From contig CAKQRI010000014.1 of assembly GCA_934271365.1 (NCBI GenBank), positions 1 through 41,835 of the forward strand: a stretch of 41,835 nt of DNA, in the 5' to 3' direction. The stretch is from an uncultured Spirochaetales bacterium. GTDB taxonomy: Bacteria > Spirochaetota > Spirochaetia > Sphaerochaetales > Sphaerochaetaceae. Both the position numbers and the translations under genes were made by a program. Of this stretch, positions 15,316 to 23,076 are shown piece after piece (position 1 is the stretch's first letter; every line of letters begins with the position of its first letter). The notes under the pieces were generated by a model, which made no database searches, was not told the origin of the DNA, and saw only the letters and a list, made by a program, of their open reading frames with translations.

Positions 15316-16114
15316 TATTTTTTCATATTCGTTTCTTGTAAGGGCCTTTATAACGGGAATTCTTGTATCTATAACAGCCTCGCTTATAGGAGTTTCGCTC
15401 ACACTCCGAAGATTCTCAATGATTGGTGACGGGCTGTCTCATGTGGGATTCGGGGCTCTTGGTGTTGCTGCGCTTTTAGGTTTTTCTCCTATGGCTATCA
15501 CTATTCCTGTTGTGGTTCTTTCAGCAGTGCTCCTTCTTCATTTTTCTGAGAAGGCAAGCAGTGGCGGAGATTCTGCAATAGCGCTTTTATCTTCATCAGC
15601 TCTTGCAATAGGCGTAATCGCCGTATCACTAGGTGGGGTGAATACTGACTTGAATGCCTTCCTGTTCGGATCGATTCTTTCTGTATCAAAAAGTGATGCT
15701 ATCTTATCTATTGCATTGTCCCTTATCTCTCTTCTATCTTATACGCTGTTCTATCATCAGATATACATAACAACATTTGACCCAGCTTTCAGCAAGGCAA
15801 CAGGAATAAGAGTGGAGAGATATAATCTTCTTCTTTCTATGCTTACAGCATTCGTTGTTGTAATCGGGATGAGAATCCTCGGGTCTCTTCTGATATCTGC
15901 ATTGATTATCTTTCCAGCTATGATCTCTGTTAAGCTATGCAAGACATATAAAAGTGTCACATTGCTCTCAGCCGTAGAAGCCGTAGCTGCTTTCATAATA
16001 GGTTTCATTATGTCTTATGCAGTATCTCTTCCAACGGGTGCAAGCATAATCGTAGTTCATCTGGCTTTATATATATTTACTTTATGTTTCAGATTCATAA
16101 AAAACCGAAAATGA
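15305..16114 (+). CDS. znuB: Metal ABC transporter permease (ZnuB-like)
   Basis: This 269-residue ABC-3 family membrane protein has about eight or nine hydrophobic segments. It shows the family signature around SMIGDGLSHVGFGALGVA and later GMRILGSLLISALIIFPA. It overlaps the ATPase gene by 11 bp with GGAGG upstream, so it is translationally coupled. It forms the inner-membrane channel for the Zn/Mn importer and is the last gene of the operon. No obvious terminator follows before the mgtC promoter. Confidence 0.92.
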   Translation: MLSDIFSYSFLVRAFITGILVSITASLIGVSLTLRRFSMIGDGLSHVGFGALGVAALLGFSPMAITIPVVVLSAVLLLHFSEKASSGGDSAIALLSSSALAIGVIAVSLGGVNTDLNAFLFGSILSVSKSDAILSIALSLISLLSYTLFYHQIYITTFDPAFSKATGIRVERYNLLLSMLTAFVVVIGMRILGSLLISALIIFPAMISVKLCKTYKSVTLLSAVEAVAAFIIGFIMSYAVSLPTGASIIVVHLALYIFTLCFRFIKNRK

Positions 16115-16155
16115 AAAATAACATTACATCTGTAACTGAAATTTGCAATAGACTC

Positions 16156-16183
16156 TTGAGTAATTTTCAATCTGGTATATACT
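16156..16183 (+). promoter_or_regulatory. Promoter of mgtC
   Basis: TTGAGT (16156-16161), a 16-bp spacer and TATACT (16178-16183) lie upstream of a short leader with GGAGG at 16196-16200. Unlike several neighbours, this gene uses a leader and Shine-Dalgarno. Confidence 0.55.
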
Positions 16184-16207
16184 TTTCGTCATATCGGAGG
16201 GTTGGGT

Positions 16208-16906
16208 ATGAATTTCAGCTCTATTTATAACTACATATGTGTTGATTTTGAATATATTCTTAGGCTTATTCTAGCTGCAATATGCGGAGCTATTGTCGGA
16301 CTAGAGAGAGAAAAAAGACAGAAGAGCGCTGGTCTGCGCACTCATATCATTGTTGCAATGGCTTCTGCTCTTATGATGATTGTCTCTAAATACGGTTTCT
16401 TTGATGTGATGAAGGTTGGACTCAGTCCTGATCCTTCTCGTATTGCGGCAGGCGTAGTTACCGCAATAGGATTCCTCGGTGGTGGCGTGATATTCATCAG
16501 AAAGGATAATGCAGTAGGTCTTACTACGGCTGCAGGCCTCTGGGCAACCGTTGGAATAGGTATAACAGTCGGCGCTGGCATGTATGTTATAGGCATATCC
16601 TGCACGATTCTTATGCTTCTTGTTCAGATTCTCATGCATTCACATCATATGAAGATGTTCTCACAGACTGTCGGTACCATAACAGTAAATCTCAGCAGGC
16701 ATAATCTTTCAGTAGAACAGCTCAAGGAAGGTCTTGATAAGGAAGGAATCACAATAAGAAATCTTGCTCTTAAGAAAGCAGATAATAATGATGTGATTTT
16801 CTCAGCAACGGTCTCTCTCTCAAAGAAGTATCCTCTGCCTGAGTTAATCAACGATTTCAATAATCAGGGAATATTTGATTCATTTGAGATATATACTCTC
16901 TCTTGA
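16208..16906 (+). CDS. MgtC/SapB-family membrane protein
   Basis: The protein is 232 residues. An N-terminal MgtC domain has four or five hydrophobic helices and the signature GLEREKRQKSAGLRTH, followed by AAGVVTAIGFLGGGVIF and TTAAGLWATVGIGI. A cytoplasmic ACT-like C-terminal domain occupies about residues 155-232. MgtC proteins are linked to survival in low magnesium and, in pathogens, to control of the F-type ATPase; the role here is unknown. ATG 16208 is chosen because GGAGG lies 7 nt upstream, too close to the alternative TTG at 16202. Confidence 0.88.
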   Translation: MNFSSIYNYICVDFEYILRLILAAICGAIVGLEREKRQKSAGLRTHIIVAMASALMMIVSKYGFFDVMKVGLSPDPSRIAAGVVTAIGFLGGGVIFIRKDNAVGLTTAAGLWATVGIGITVGAGMYVIGISCTILMLLVQILMHSHHMKMFSQTVGTITVNLSRHNLSVEQLKEGLDKEGITIRNLALKKADNNDVIFSATVSLSKKYPLPELINDFNNQGIFDSFEIYTLS

Positions 16907-16927
16907 TTCTTTTCATGTTCCTTCAGA

Positions 16928-16953
16928 AAGCTGGGAATCCCCCAGCTTTTTTA
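16928..16953 (+). terminator. Intrinsic terminator after mgtC
   Basis: AAAGCTGGG (16928-16936) and CCCAGCTTT (16942-16950) form a 9-bp stem with a 5-nt loop, continuing into a run of six T. It stops plus-strand transcription before the convergent GH172 gene. Confidence 0.88.
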
Positions 16954-18045
16954 CTATCTAGGCCATCTATCCTCAGCAGGAGGAAGAGCCTTGAATGGTA
17001 CATGAGGTTCACTCTGATAATAATAGCTTACGGATGAGATATCATCAGATCGCTCAAATAGACCTGAATTGGTTATTCCAATCTGCTGGACGGTAACTCT
17101 TATATCCTTATGAAAGTAAATCGGATCTTTTATGTGCCAGCGATAGAATGCTCTCATTGGCGGGCATTCATGGTTGTGGAATCCGGATTTATAGCTTTTA
17201 TCATCTCTGCTATAAAAAGGGTATCCGACATAAGATGAATTGAATGTCTCTTCTACAGTCTCTCCATTGTTGTACTTATCTCTTTCTGCAAGGCTCCATG
17301 AACCTCCGAAATAATCTTCAAAGCCTGTTCCGCATATAGTCGGATACAGACTGTCTCCATCTATATAGAATTTGAATTCACCTTCACCATACCAATATCT
17401 GGATAGTGTAGAGATAGCAAGGAATGTCCCGATGTATACTCCATCGCCTTTTACATCATCAAGCAGTGTATAGTCATTTCCTTTTATGGTAGGATTCTCT
17501 CGCCTCCACTGAGCATGGAAATAGAGGATATCTTCCTCATAATTCTCTCCTAACACATAATCAATCTGATAGAAGAAGGCAGGAATCGGGTTATTATGCT
17601 GGTTCTCTAGTGTGATTACAGCGTTCTCACTGAAAGGCATTTCTATATATGAATTGTAGCCACGAAGAGGAAGGGCACTGATCAGGAGTGAATCGACTTT
17701 ATATGTCTCTCCGAAGCCTGAACAGAAGAAATCCCCAAGCGGAACTTCAACAGATGGGCTATTCTCTCCATCCCAGTACATTCTGAGAACAAGATCTCTG
17801 AGCACAAATCTTTCGGTATCCGATGTCTTATCTGGTGCTGTAATCCAGATATGTGTTATCTTTCCTGATCCTTTTATGTCAGCAAGAACTCTGGTTTCAC
17901 CTGGTTTAATGTCAAGAAGACATGGAGAGCCTTTTCGTGATTGCCCAAGCTTTGATGCAGCCATGCCTCCTTTCCCTTTTTCCCCTGTAGGATTCTCTGC
18001 ATTTATCGAGAATGATCTGAGTGAAGTACGTCTGAATAGCTCCAT
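16954..18045 (-). CDS. DUF2961 / glycoside hydrolase family 172 enzyme
   Basis: This 363-residue protein shows characteristic DUF2961 segments: NPTGEKGKGGMAAS near residue 18, RKGSPCLLDIKPGET, ITHIWIT, the central GTGFEDYFGGSW, and HNHECPPMRAFYRWH near the C-terminus. GH172 enzymes act on fructofuranosides and arabinofuranosides (known for the family); the substrate here is unknown. No signal peptide is seen, so it is probably cytoplasmic and acts on imported oligosaccharides. TAGGAG lies upstream of ATG 18045. It is isolated from transporter genes and divergent from iadA. Confidence 0.87.
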   Translation of the reverse strand: MELFRRTSLRSFSINAENPTGEKGKGGMAASKLGQSRKGSPCLLDIKPGETRVLADIKGSGKITHIWITAPDKTSDTERFVLRDLVLRMYWDGENSPSVEVPLGDFFCSGFGETYKVDSLLISALPLRGYNSYIEMPFSENAVITLENQHNNPIPAFFYQIDYVLGENYEEDILYFHAQWRRENPTIKGNDYTLLDDVKGDGVYIGTFLAISTLSRYWYGEGEFKFYIDGDSLYPTICGTGFEDYFGGSWSLAERDKYNNGETVEETFNSSYVGYPFYSRDDKSYKSGFHNHECPPMRAFYRWHIKDPIYFHKDIRVTVQQIGITNSGLFERSDDISSVSYYYQSEPHVPFKALPPAEDRWPR

Positions 18046-18111
18046 TTCAATATCTCCTATAATCGGATGATATCCTAATTCTTTTTCAGAGTGCTAGATG
18101 GTTTTAAGAGC

Positions 18112-18140
18112 TTGCAAGGATTTCAGCTTGGAATTAAACT
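18112..18140 (+). promoter_or_regulatory. Promoter of iadA, apparently leaderless
   Basis: TTGCAA (18112-18117), a 17-bp spacer and TAAACT (18135-18140) are followed by only 6 nt before ATG 18147. No Shine-Dalgarno is present. Confidence 0.6.
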
Positions 18141-18146
18141 CTTGAT

Positions 18147-19262
18147 ATGATTCTGATTAAAAATGCAGATGTTTATGCTCCAGAGAGCCTTGGCATAAAT
18201 GATATTCTGATTGCAGGCTCAAAGATAGAATTGGTTGCTCCTTCAATTGATATCTCACTGCCTGGCATTGAGGTTATAGATGCCGAAGGTGAGATGGTCC
18301 ATCCTGGGCTTATTGATGGACATGTCCACGCGCTTGGTGGTGGAGGTGAAGCTGGCATGATTTCCAGAGTTCCACCGCTAGCAGAACGGAAGATAATAGA
18401 AGGTGGTGTCACATCATTGGTAGGACTTCTAGGCACTGATGGATACACAAGGACAGTCAGAGATCTGGTTGCGAAGATAAAAGGCTACAGGGAATGGGGA
18501 CTTTCAGCATGGGCTCTTACAGGTTCCTATCAGGTGCCGAGCATTACTCTGACAGGCTCTGTTGGCGATGATATAACATTCATTGATGAGATAATAGGAG
18601 TCAAGGTCGCAGTCGCAGACCATAGATGCTCATTTCCTACGACAGATGAGCTGATAAGGCTTGCATCGGAGGCCCGTCTTGCTTCTCTTATGAGTGGAAA
18701 GGCTGGTCTTGTCCATATTCATGTGGGAGGCACGGATCTGGGTATTGGACAGCTCTTTGAGATTAAGGATAGATGTCCGATCCCTATTAATCACTTTTAT
18801 CCGACTCATATGGGAGGTCATATGGATCAGGCATTCCGCTGGGCATCTCTTGGAGGTCATGTTGATATTACCTGTCATGATGATGCAGATGAGAAGGCTG
18901 CTTCTCTCCTTGAGAGATATCCTGATCAGATTACACTCTCAACTGATTCCAATGGCTCTTTCCCAAAGTGGAATGAAGATAAGAGCGCTATCGTCGGAAT
19001 GGGAGCAGGATCAATATCAGAGCTGATCAAATACCTTGATAAGCTCTTAGCATCAGGCTTTGATAAATCACTTGCTATCAGGTGCGTTACAGAGAATCCT
19101 GCATCTGCTATGAAGCTTAATGGCAAAGGCCGGATAGAAAAGGATTATGATGGAGATATAGTCATCAGAAATGGAAGTGCTCTTAGATACGTGATTGCGA
19201 ACGGCAGAGTAATGCTAAGAGAAGGCATTGCAAAGAAGAGCATGTATGATGATGTATTATAG
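18147..19262 (+). CDS. iadA: Isoaspartyl dipeptidase (beta-aspartyl peptidase)
   Basis: This 371-residue amidohydrolase-superfamily (peptidase M38) enzyme hydrolyses isoaspartyl dipeptides from damaged or imported proteins. The metal and active-site segments match IadA throughout: DGHVHALGGGGEAG with H59 and H61, VTSLVGLLGTDGYTR, LTGSYQVPS, TGSVGDD, VADHRCSF, HIHVGG, PTHMGGH and STDSNGS with the catalytic Asp. It is slightly shorter than E. coli IadA. The gene appears monocistronic, and its 3' end overlaps the convergent inhibitor gene by 6 bp. Confidence 0.93.
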   Translation: MILIKNADVYAPESLGINDILIAGSKIELVAPSIDISLPGIEVIDAEGEMVHPGLIDGHVHALGGGGEAGMISRVPPLAERKIIEGGVTSLVGLLGTDGYTRTVRDLVAKIKGYREWGLSAWALTGSYQVPSITLTGSVGDDITFIDEIIGVKVAVADHRCSFPTTDELIRLASEARLASLMSGKAGLVHIHVGGTDLGIGQLFEIKDRCPIPINHFYPTHMGGHMDQAFRWASLGGHVDITCHDDADEKAASLLERYPDQITLSTDSNGSFPKWNEDKSAIVGMGAGSISELIKYLDKLLASGFDKSLAIRCVTENPASAMKLNGKGRIEKDYDGDIVIRNGSALRYVIANGRVMLREGIAKKSMYDDVL

Positions 19263-19616
19263 TTCTGTTATAGTCAGATCCTGATTTACCTTAAGCTTAT
19301 ATATCTCAGTAGAGAGCTTCTCTCCATCTTCCCATGGGCGTGCATATTCAAATATTAATGTGACGTTTCCTTCTTTTTTGCCTCTGAATGAGTAATAGAA
19401 CACGGAAGGTGCACCGAGAAGCTCTGTTGTTTTCTCTATGCTCTCATCAGCTAATTCTATTTCGCCGTTACCTTCTGTTGTATAATCCCATATGTATCCT
19501 GTTGTAGGATTGCCTTCCAGTGATATGAATAGAGTAGGCTCCACCTCTTTTATTGCAGTTGTTGCGCATGAAGTGATTAATGCTACTGTAATCACTGCTA
19601 AAATTATTTTTCTCAT
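19257..19616 (-). CDS. Chagasin-like (I42 family) cysteine-protease inhibitor lipoprotein
   Basis: This 119-residue protein has a lipoprotein signal ending LITSC (Cys17), followed by a single immunoglobulin-like inhibitor domain. The chagasin BC-loop motif NPTTGYIW (residues 36-43) and the FG-loop motif RPWE are both present; these loops insert into the active-site cleft of papain-like proteases. As a lipoprotein it would sit on the cell envelope and could protect against host or rival proteases (inference). A TATTTT (19628-19623) lies 6 nt before the ATG, so the mRNA may be leaderless. Confidence 0.83.
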   Translation of the reverse strand: MRKIILAVITVALITSCATTAIKEVEPTLFISLEGNPTTGYIWDYTTEGNGEIELADESIEKTTELLGAPSVFYYSFRGKKEGNVTLIFEYARPWEDGEKLSTEIYKLKVNQDLTITEL

Positions 19617-19697
19617 ACTTTAAAAATACCCATAGAACAGAATTGTTACATGTAGTTTATGTGAAGAGGGTGTAAGTTTTTGATGATTATTATGAAA

Positions 19698-19725
19698 TTG
19701 AGATTCTGGAAATAGTAATTATAAA
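19698..19725 (+). promoter_or_regulatory. Predicted promoter of the second sugar-type ABC operon
   Basis: TTGAGA (19698-19703), a 16-bp spacer and TATAAA (19720-19725) would start transcription near 19732, giving a leader of about 145 nt before ATG 19877. The surrounding 260-bp gap is very AT-rich and holds only this promoter and the palindrome at 19755. Confidence 0.4.
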
Positions 19726-19754
19726 TATTATAAATAGTTAGTTATCCACTTGTT

Positions 19755-19773
19755 CCGATAAATGGCATATCGG
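19755..19773. promoter_or_regulatory. Palindrome in the leader of the second ABC operon
   Basis: CCGATA (19755-19760) and TATCGG (19768-19773) form a perfect 6-7-6 inverted repeat just downstream of the predicted transcription start. It could be an operator, perhaps for the YesN-type regulator nearby, or an RNA hairpin. Confidence 0.4.
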
Positions 19774-19876
19774 CCTCTAAGGAAATATGATAAGAGATAG
19801 TAAAATTGAATAATTGCAAGAATCCGGAAAGAGTATGGATAATTTAGTTGTAGAAGACCAAAAAGGAGGTTCAACT

Positions 19877-21178
19877 ATGAAGAAAGCTTTAGTTGTTTTC
19901 TTATGTTTAATCGCAATTCTTCCTTCAGCATTATTTGCACAGGGAGGTAAGGAAGAAGCAAAGGCTGATCAGCCTATAACTCTTGAATTCTGGACCCATG
20001 AAGATGCATCTAGACAGGAACTAGAGGAAAGATATATCAAAGAATTCTGTGAGCTGCATCCAAACGTAACTGTTAATGTAACAAGACAGAGTGCAGAGAA
20101 GCTCAGAGAGCTCATCCAGACAGCTTTCGCATCAGGCGAGGGCCCTTCATTCTTCAACCTTCCAATTGAGAATGAATATCAGTACATTGAAGCTGGCCGT
20201 GTAGCTCCAGCTGATTATAAGACTCTAGGCTTCAAGGATGCAAAAGACCTTCTCGCAAGCTATGAAGATGGAATGATTGATGCTGTTGTTTATGATGGCG
20301 ATGTATATGGACTTCCTCTTGAGCTTACTAACTGGTCTATTTTCCTCAACAAGAAAGTATTCCGTGATGCAGGTCTTGACCCAGAAAAAGATTATCCTAA
20401 GACATGGGAAGATATGGTAGAAGTCAGCAAGAAGATTGTAATCCGCGAAGGCGATATCATTACAAGACGTGGCTTTGATTTCCGTTATTCATATGAACTC
20501 ACATACTTCGTTCCAATGGTTGAGCAGCTTGGTGGATCTCTTTCAGGAAAGGATGGCTGTGTAAATAAGGATGCATGGGTTAAGGCTCTTACATTCATGA
20601 AGAACTGGGGACCAAGTGGAGAGAATCTCGGTAATCCTACGTTAACTGCAGCTAGAAAGCTCTTCAATAAGGATAACGGAGATATTGCAATGGCTAATAC
20701 TGGTCTTTACCAGGAAGCTAGAATCCTTTCTGATAACCCATCTTTCTACAACAGTGGAGAGTGGATGGTAGTTCCTTACCCAGTATTCGAAAATGCAGTT
20801 AAGGATATGGCAGGATGCTATTATGGACATTTCTATATGGTTAATGCTGATAAGTCTGAAGCTGAGCAGCAGATGGCATGGGAGCTCATTAAGTACTTCC
20901 TGTTAACAGAAGGCCATGCTGAAGAATATCTGACAAAGGTTGGTCTAATCCAGCCTACAAAGGCATTGATGAATGGTTCTACATATGCAGCACAGCCATA
21001 TTCAGATGTATTCAGAAGTGATTTCACAAGATCTCATATTGTTTACTACGAGAAGGGTGCAGCAGAGATCCAGAGTGCAATCAACAGCGCAATTAAGCAG
21101 GTTATGCTCCAGGGAACAGATCCTTCAGCTGCTTATGATGCACTTCAGAAGAACGTTCTTGAAATCCTTGCCGACTGA
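19877..21178 (+). CDS. Extracellular sugar-binding protein of ABC transporter
   Basis: This 433-residue CUT1-type periplasmic binding protein has a signal peptide at residues 1-21 (VVFLCLIAILPSALFA) with an A-x-A-like cleavage site before QGGKEEAK. Conserved segments include FWTHEDASRQELEERY, GLPLELTNWSIFLNKK, RRGFDFRY and FEQLGGS-like regions. An ideal AAAGGAGG lies 7-8 nt before ATG 19877, so the longer upstream frame is not used. It feeds the two following permeases. A membrane-anchored paralogue is encoded at 23077. The saccharide ligand cannot be named from sequence. Confidence 0.92.
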   Translation: MKKALVVFLCLIAILPSALFAQGGKEEAKADQPITLEFWTHEDASRQELEERYIKEFCELHPNVTVNVTRQSAEKLRELIQTAFASGEGPSFFNLPIENEYQYIEAGRVAPADYKTLGFKDAKDLLASYEDGMIDAVVYDGDVYGLPLELTNWSIFLNKKVFRDAGLDPEKDYPKTWEDMVEVSKKIVIREGDIITRRGFDFRYSYELTYFVPMVEQLGGSLSGKDGCVNKDAWVKALTFMKNWGPSGENLGNPTLTAARKLFNKDNGDIAMANTGLYQEARILSDNPSFYNSGEWMVVPYPVFENAVKDMAGCYYGHFYMVNADKSEAEQQMAWELIKYFLLTEGHAEEYLTKVGLIQPTKALMNGSTYAAQPYSDVFRSDFTRSHIVYYEKGAAEIQSAINSAIKQVMLQGTDPSAAYDALQKNVLEILAD

Positions 21179-21198
21179 TTAAAGTCGCATAAAATCTG

Positions 21199-21219
21199 GC
21201 GGGTCGGACAACGGCCCGC
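21199..21219 (+). other. Intercistronic stem-loop between binding protein and permease genes
   Basis: GCGGGTC (21199-21205) pairs with GGCCCGC (21213-21219) with one G-U pair and a 7-nt loop. It lacks a U-run. Such hairpins often protect the upstream binding-protein mRNA from 3' decay and raise its level over the permeases; that function is inferred. Confidence 0.5.
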
Positions 21220-21237
21220 TATTCAAAAGGTCAGAAA

Positions 21238-22164
21238 ATGAAAAAAAACACTCATTACAGCATAGAGAAGAAACAGGCTAGATGGGGCTTTGCTTTTACT
21301 GTTCCATGTCTTCTGTTCTTTGCCGTATTCAGTTTCTATCCAATTATAAGTGCTTTCATCACAAGCCTTACAAACCGTGATGCAATACGCCGTACATGGA
21401 GTTTTATTGGGTTAGAGAATTACAAATATCTGTTTACACAGTCAAATGGCGGATTCTCTCTGATGAATTCTCTGAAGGCAACAGGTATATTCACAATAGG
21501 AACATTCATTCCTATGGTGATTGTATCTCTGATACTAGCTGTTTTGATCATGCAGCTTCGCAGACCTGGGCAGTCTAAGCTGTTCGAGCTTGCTTTCTAT
21601 ACACCAGCTGTGCTCTCATCTGTAGTAGCAGCTACCATCTGGATGATTCTGTTTCAGCCTACAGGCCTTTTCAATCAGATGGCTAATACAATTCTGCATA
21701 CAGCCGGAAAGGACTATCAGTGGCTTACTAAGGATTCAATGCTAAGAGCCTCAACGATAATAGTCTATTTCTGGAAATATATAGGATATTTCACAATTCT
21801 GTTCATTACTGGACTCGCCTCCATTCCGCCAACGCTTTATGAAGCTGCAATTGTAGATGGATCTTCAAGATGGCACACATTCTGGAAGATCACACTGCCT
21901 CTTCTGAAGCCTACAATCATGCTTGTATCTATCATGGCTATGCTTCAGTGCCTGAAGACATTCAGCACACAGTATATGTTTGTGCAGGGTGGTGCAGCCA
22001 GAGAGCCGATTGATGTTATCACAATGAACATTTACTACACAGGAGTTGTAAATAGAAGACTTGGAAGATCAAGTGCAATGTCCATTATTCTCTTTGTGAT
22101 TATGCTTTTCTTTACATTCCTGCAGTTTATGGCCCAGCGTGGTGGCGATGACGTTGAATATTGA
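21238..22164 (+). CDS. Sugar-type ABC transporter permease (UgpA/MalF-like)
   Basis: This 308-residue CUT1 permease has about six membrane segments (first at about 15-37, FAFTVPCLLFFAVFSFYPII) and an EAA loop near residue 201 (EAAIVDGSSRWHTFWKITLP). AAAGG lies upstream of the ATG. It is the second gene of the operon after the binding protein and a 59-bp intercistronic gap containing a hairpin. It pairs with the next permease. No ATPase gene is present in the operon. Confidence 0.93.
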   Translation: MKKNTHYSIEKKQARWGFAFTVPCLLFFAVFSFYPIISAFITSLTNRDAIRRTWSFIGLENYKYLFTQSNGGFSLMNSLKATGIFTIGTFIPMVIVSLILAVLIMQLRRPGQSKLFELAFYTPAVLSSVVAATIWMILFQPTGLFNQMANTILHTAGKDYQWLTKDSMLRASTIIVYFWKYIGYFTILFITGLASIPPTLYEAAIVDGSSRWHTFWKITLPLLKPTIMLVSIMAMLQCLKTFSTQYMFVQGGAAREPIDVITMNIYYTGVVNRRLGRSSAMSIILFVIMLFFTFLQFMAQRGGDDVEY

Positions 22165-22172
22165 GGTGAGCG

Positions 22173-23054
22173 ATGAATAATAATAAATTTGTTGGAAAAG
22201 TAGGAATCGGAGAAATACTCACATATGTTGTTCTTATTGCTGTTCTGATATTCACTGTCATGCCTCTTGTATTCATGCTTACAGCAGCCTTCATGGATGC
22301 TAAGCAGATTATGGCAATGCCATATACATGGATTCCTAGCAGGAAATACTTCACAACAGAAACAAGAACATTCTTCACAAACTTTGTTAAGGCTGTTATG
22401 GGAAATCATGGAGAGAAGATCTTCTTCCGTAATCTCTTCAATTCCCTCATTGTTGCATTTACCTGTGCATTGACAACTGTTCTTCTCTCTTCTCTTTGCG
22501 GATATGGTCTTGCAAAATTCAATTTCAGAGGTAAGAATGCGGTATTCATGGCAATTATGAGCACAATGATGATTCCTTTTGAGGCAATCATGATTCCTCT
22601 ATATCTTGTTGCATCGAAATTCAAGATGATCAACACTATACCTGGTCTTATCATTCCATTCCTTGTAAGTGCCTTTGGTGTTTTCCAGATGAGGCAGTAC
22701 CTCATAACATTTCCTGGTGAATATCTTGACGCTGCAAGAGTTGATGGTCTTTCTGAGTTCAAGATTTACTATAAGATAGTGCTCCCGAATTCAACTCCTG
22801 TTGTTGCAACACTTGGTATTCTCTCATTCAGAAATCAGTGGGATAACCTTCTCTGGCCTCTTCTCTGCTCTCAGGCTGAGAAGATGAAGACAATACCTCT
22901 TTATATTTCTAAATTCGCAGAGGAGAAGCAGACTGATGAAGGAGCATTGATGGCATGTGCGCTTCTTGCATCTATTCCTATGTTCATTCTGTTCTTCACG
23001 CTTTCAAAGTACTTCCTTGGAGGTGCTGCAGTATACGAATCACGAAAAGGCTGA
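22173..23054 (+). CDS. Sugar-type ABC transporter permease (UgpE/MalG-like)
   Basis: This 293-residue partner permease has about six membrane segments and an EAA-like loop near residue 187 (DAARVDGLSEFKIYYKIVLP, with the usual E replaced by D). GAGGTGA precedes the ATG, which lies 8 bp after the previous stop. It completes the membrane channel. A short 22-bp gap separates it from the membrane-anchored binding-protein paralogue, which also has its own -10-like element. Confidence 0.93.
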   Translation: MNNNKFVGKVGIGEILTYVVLIAVLIFTVMPLVFMLTAAFMDAKQIMAMPYTWIPSRKYFTTETRTFFTNFVKAVMGNHGEKIFFRNLFNSLIVAFTCALTTVLLSSLCGYGLAKFNFRGKNAVFMAIMSTMMIPFEAIMIPLYLVASKFKMINTIPGLIIPFLVSAFGVFQMRQYLITFPGEYLDAARVDGLSEFKIYYKIVLPNSTPVVATLGILSFRNQWDNLLWPLLCSQAEKMKTIPLYISKFAEEKQTDEGALMACALLASIPMFILFFTLSKYFLGGAAVYESRKG

Positions 23055-23060
23055 AATCCA

Positions 23061-23069
23061 TGCTATACT
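23061..23069 (+). promoter_or_regulatory. Extended -10 element before the anchored binding-protein paralogue
   Basis: TG-C-TATACT (23061-23069) ends 7 nt before ATG 23077, with no Shine-Dalgarno and no clear -35. This could give a separate, leaderless transcript for the paralogue alone. Confidence 0.45.
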
Positions 23070-23076
23070 CTTTCTT

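Noticed and set aside
16301..16639. Minus-strand reading frame of 112 codons
   Set aside because: It is antisense to mgtC, whose protein motifs are clear; the translated sequence is not protein-like.
22957..23076. Upstream extension of the anchored binding-protein paralogue
   Set aside because: It lies inside the permease gene in another frame; protein-like sequence with a membrane segment starts at ATG 23077.
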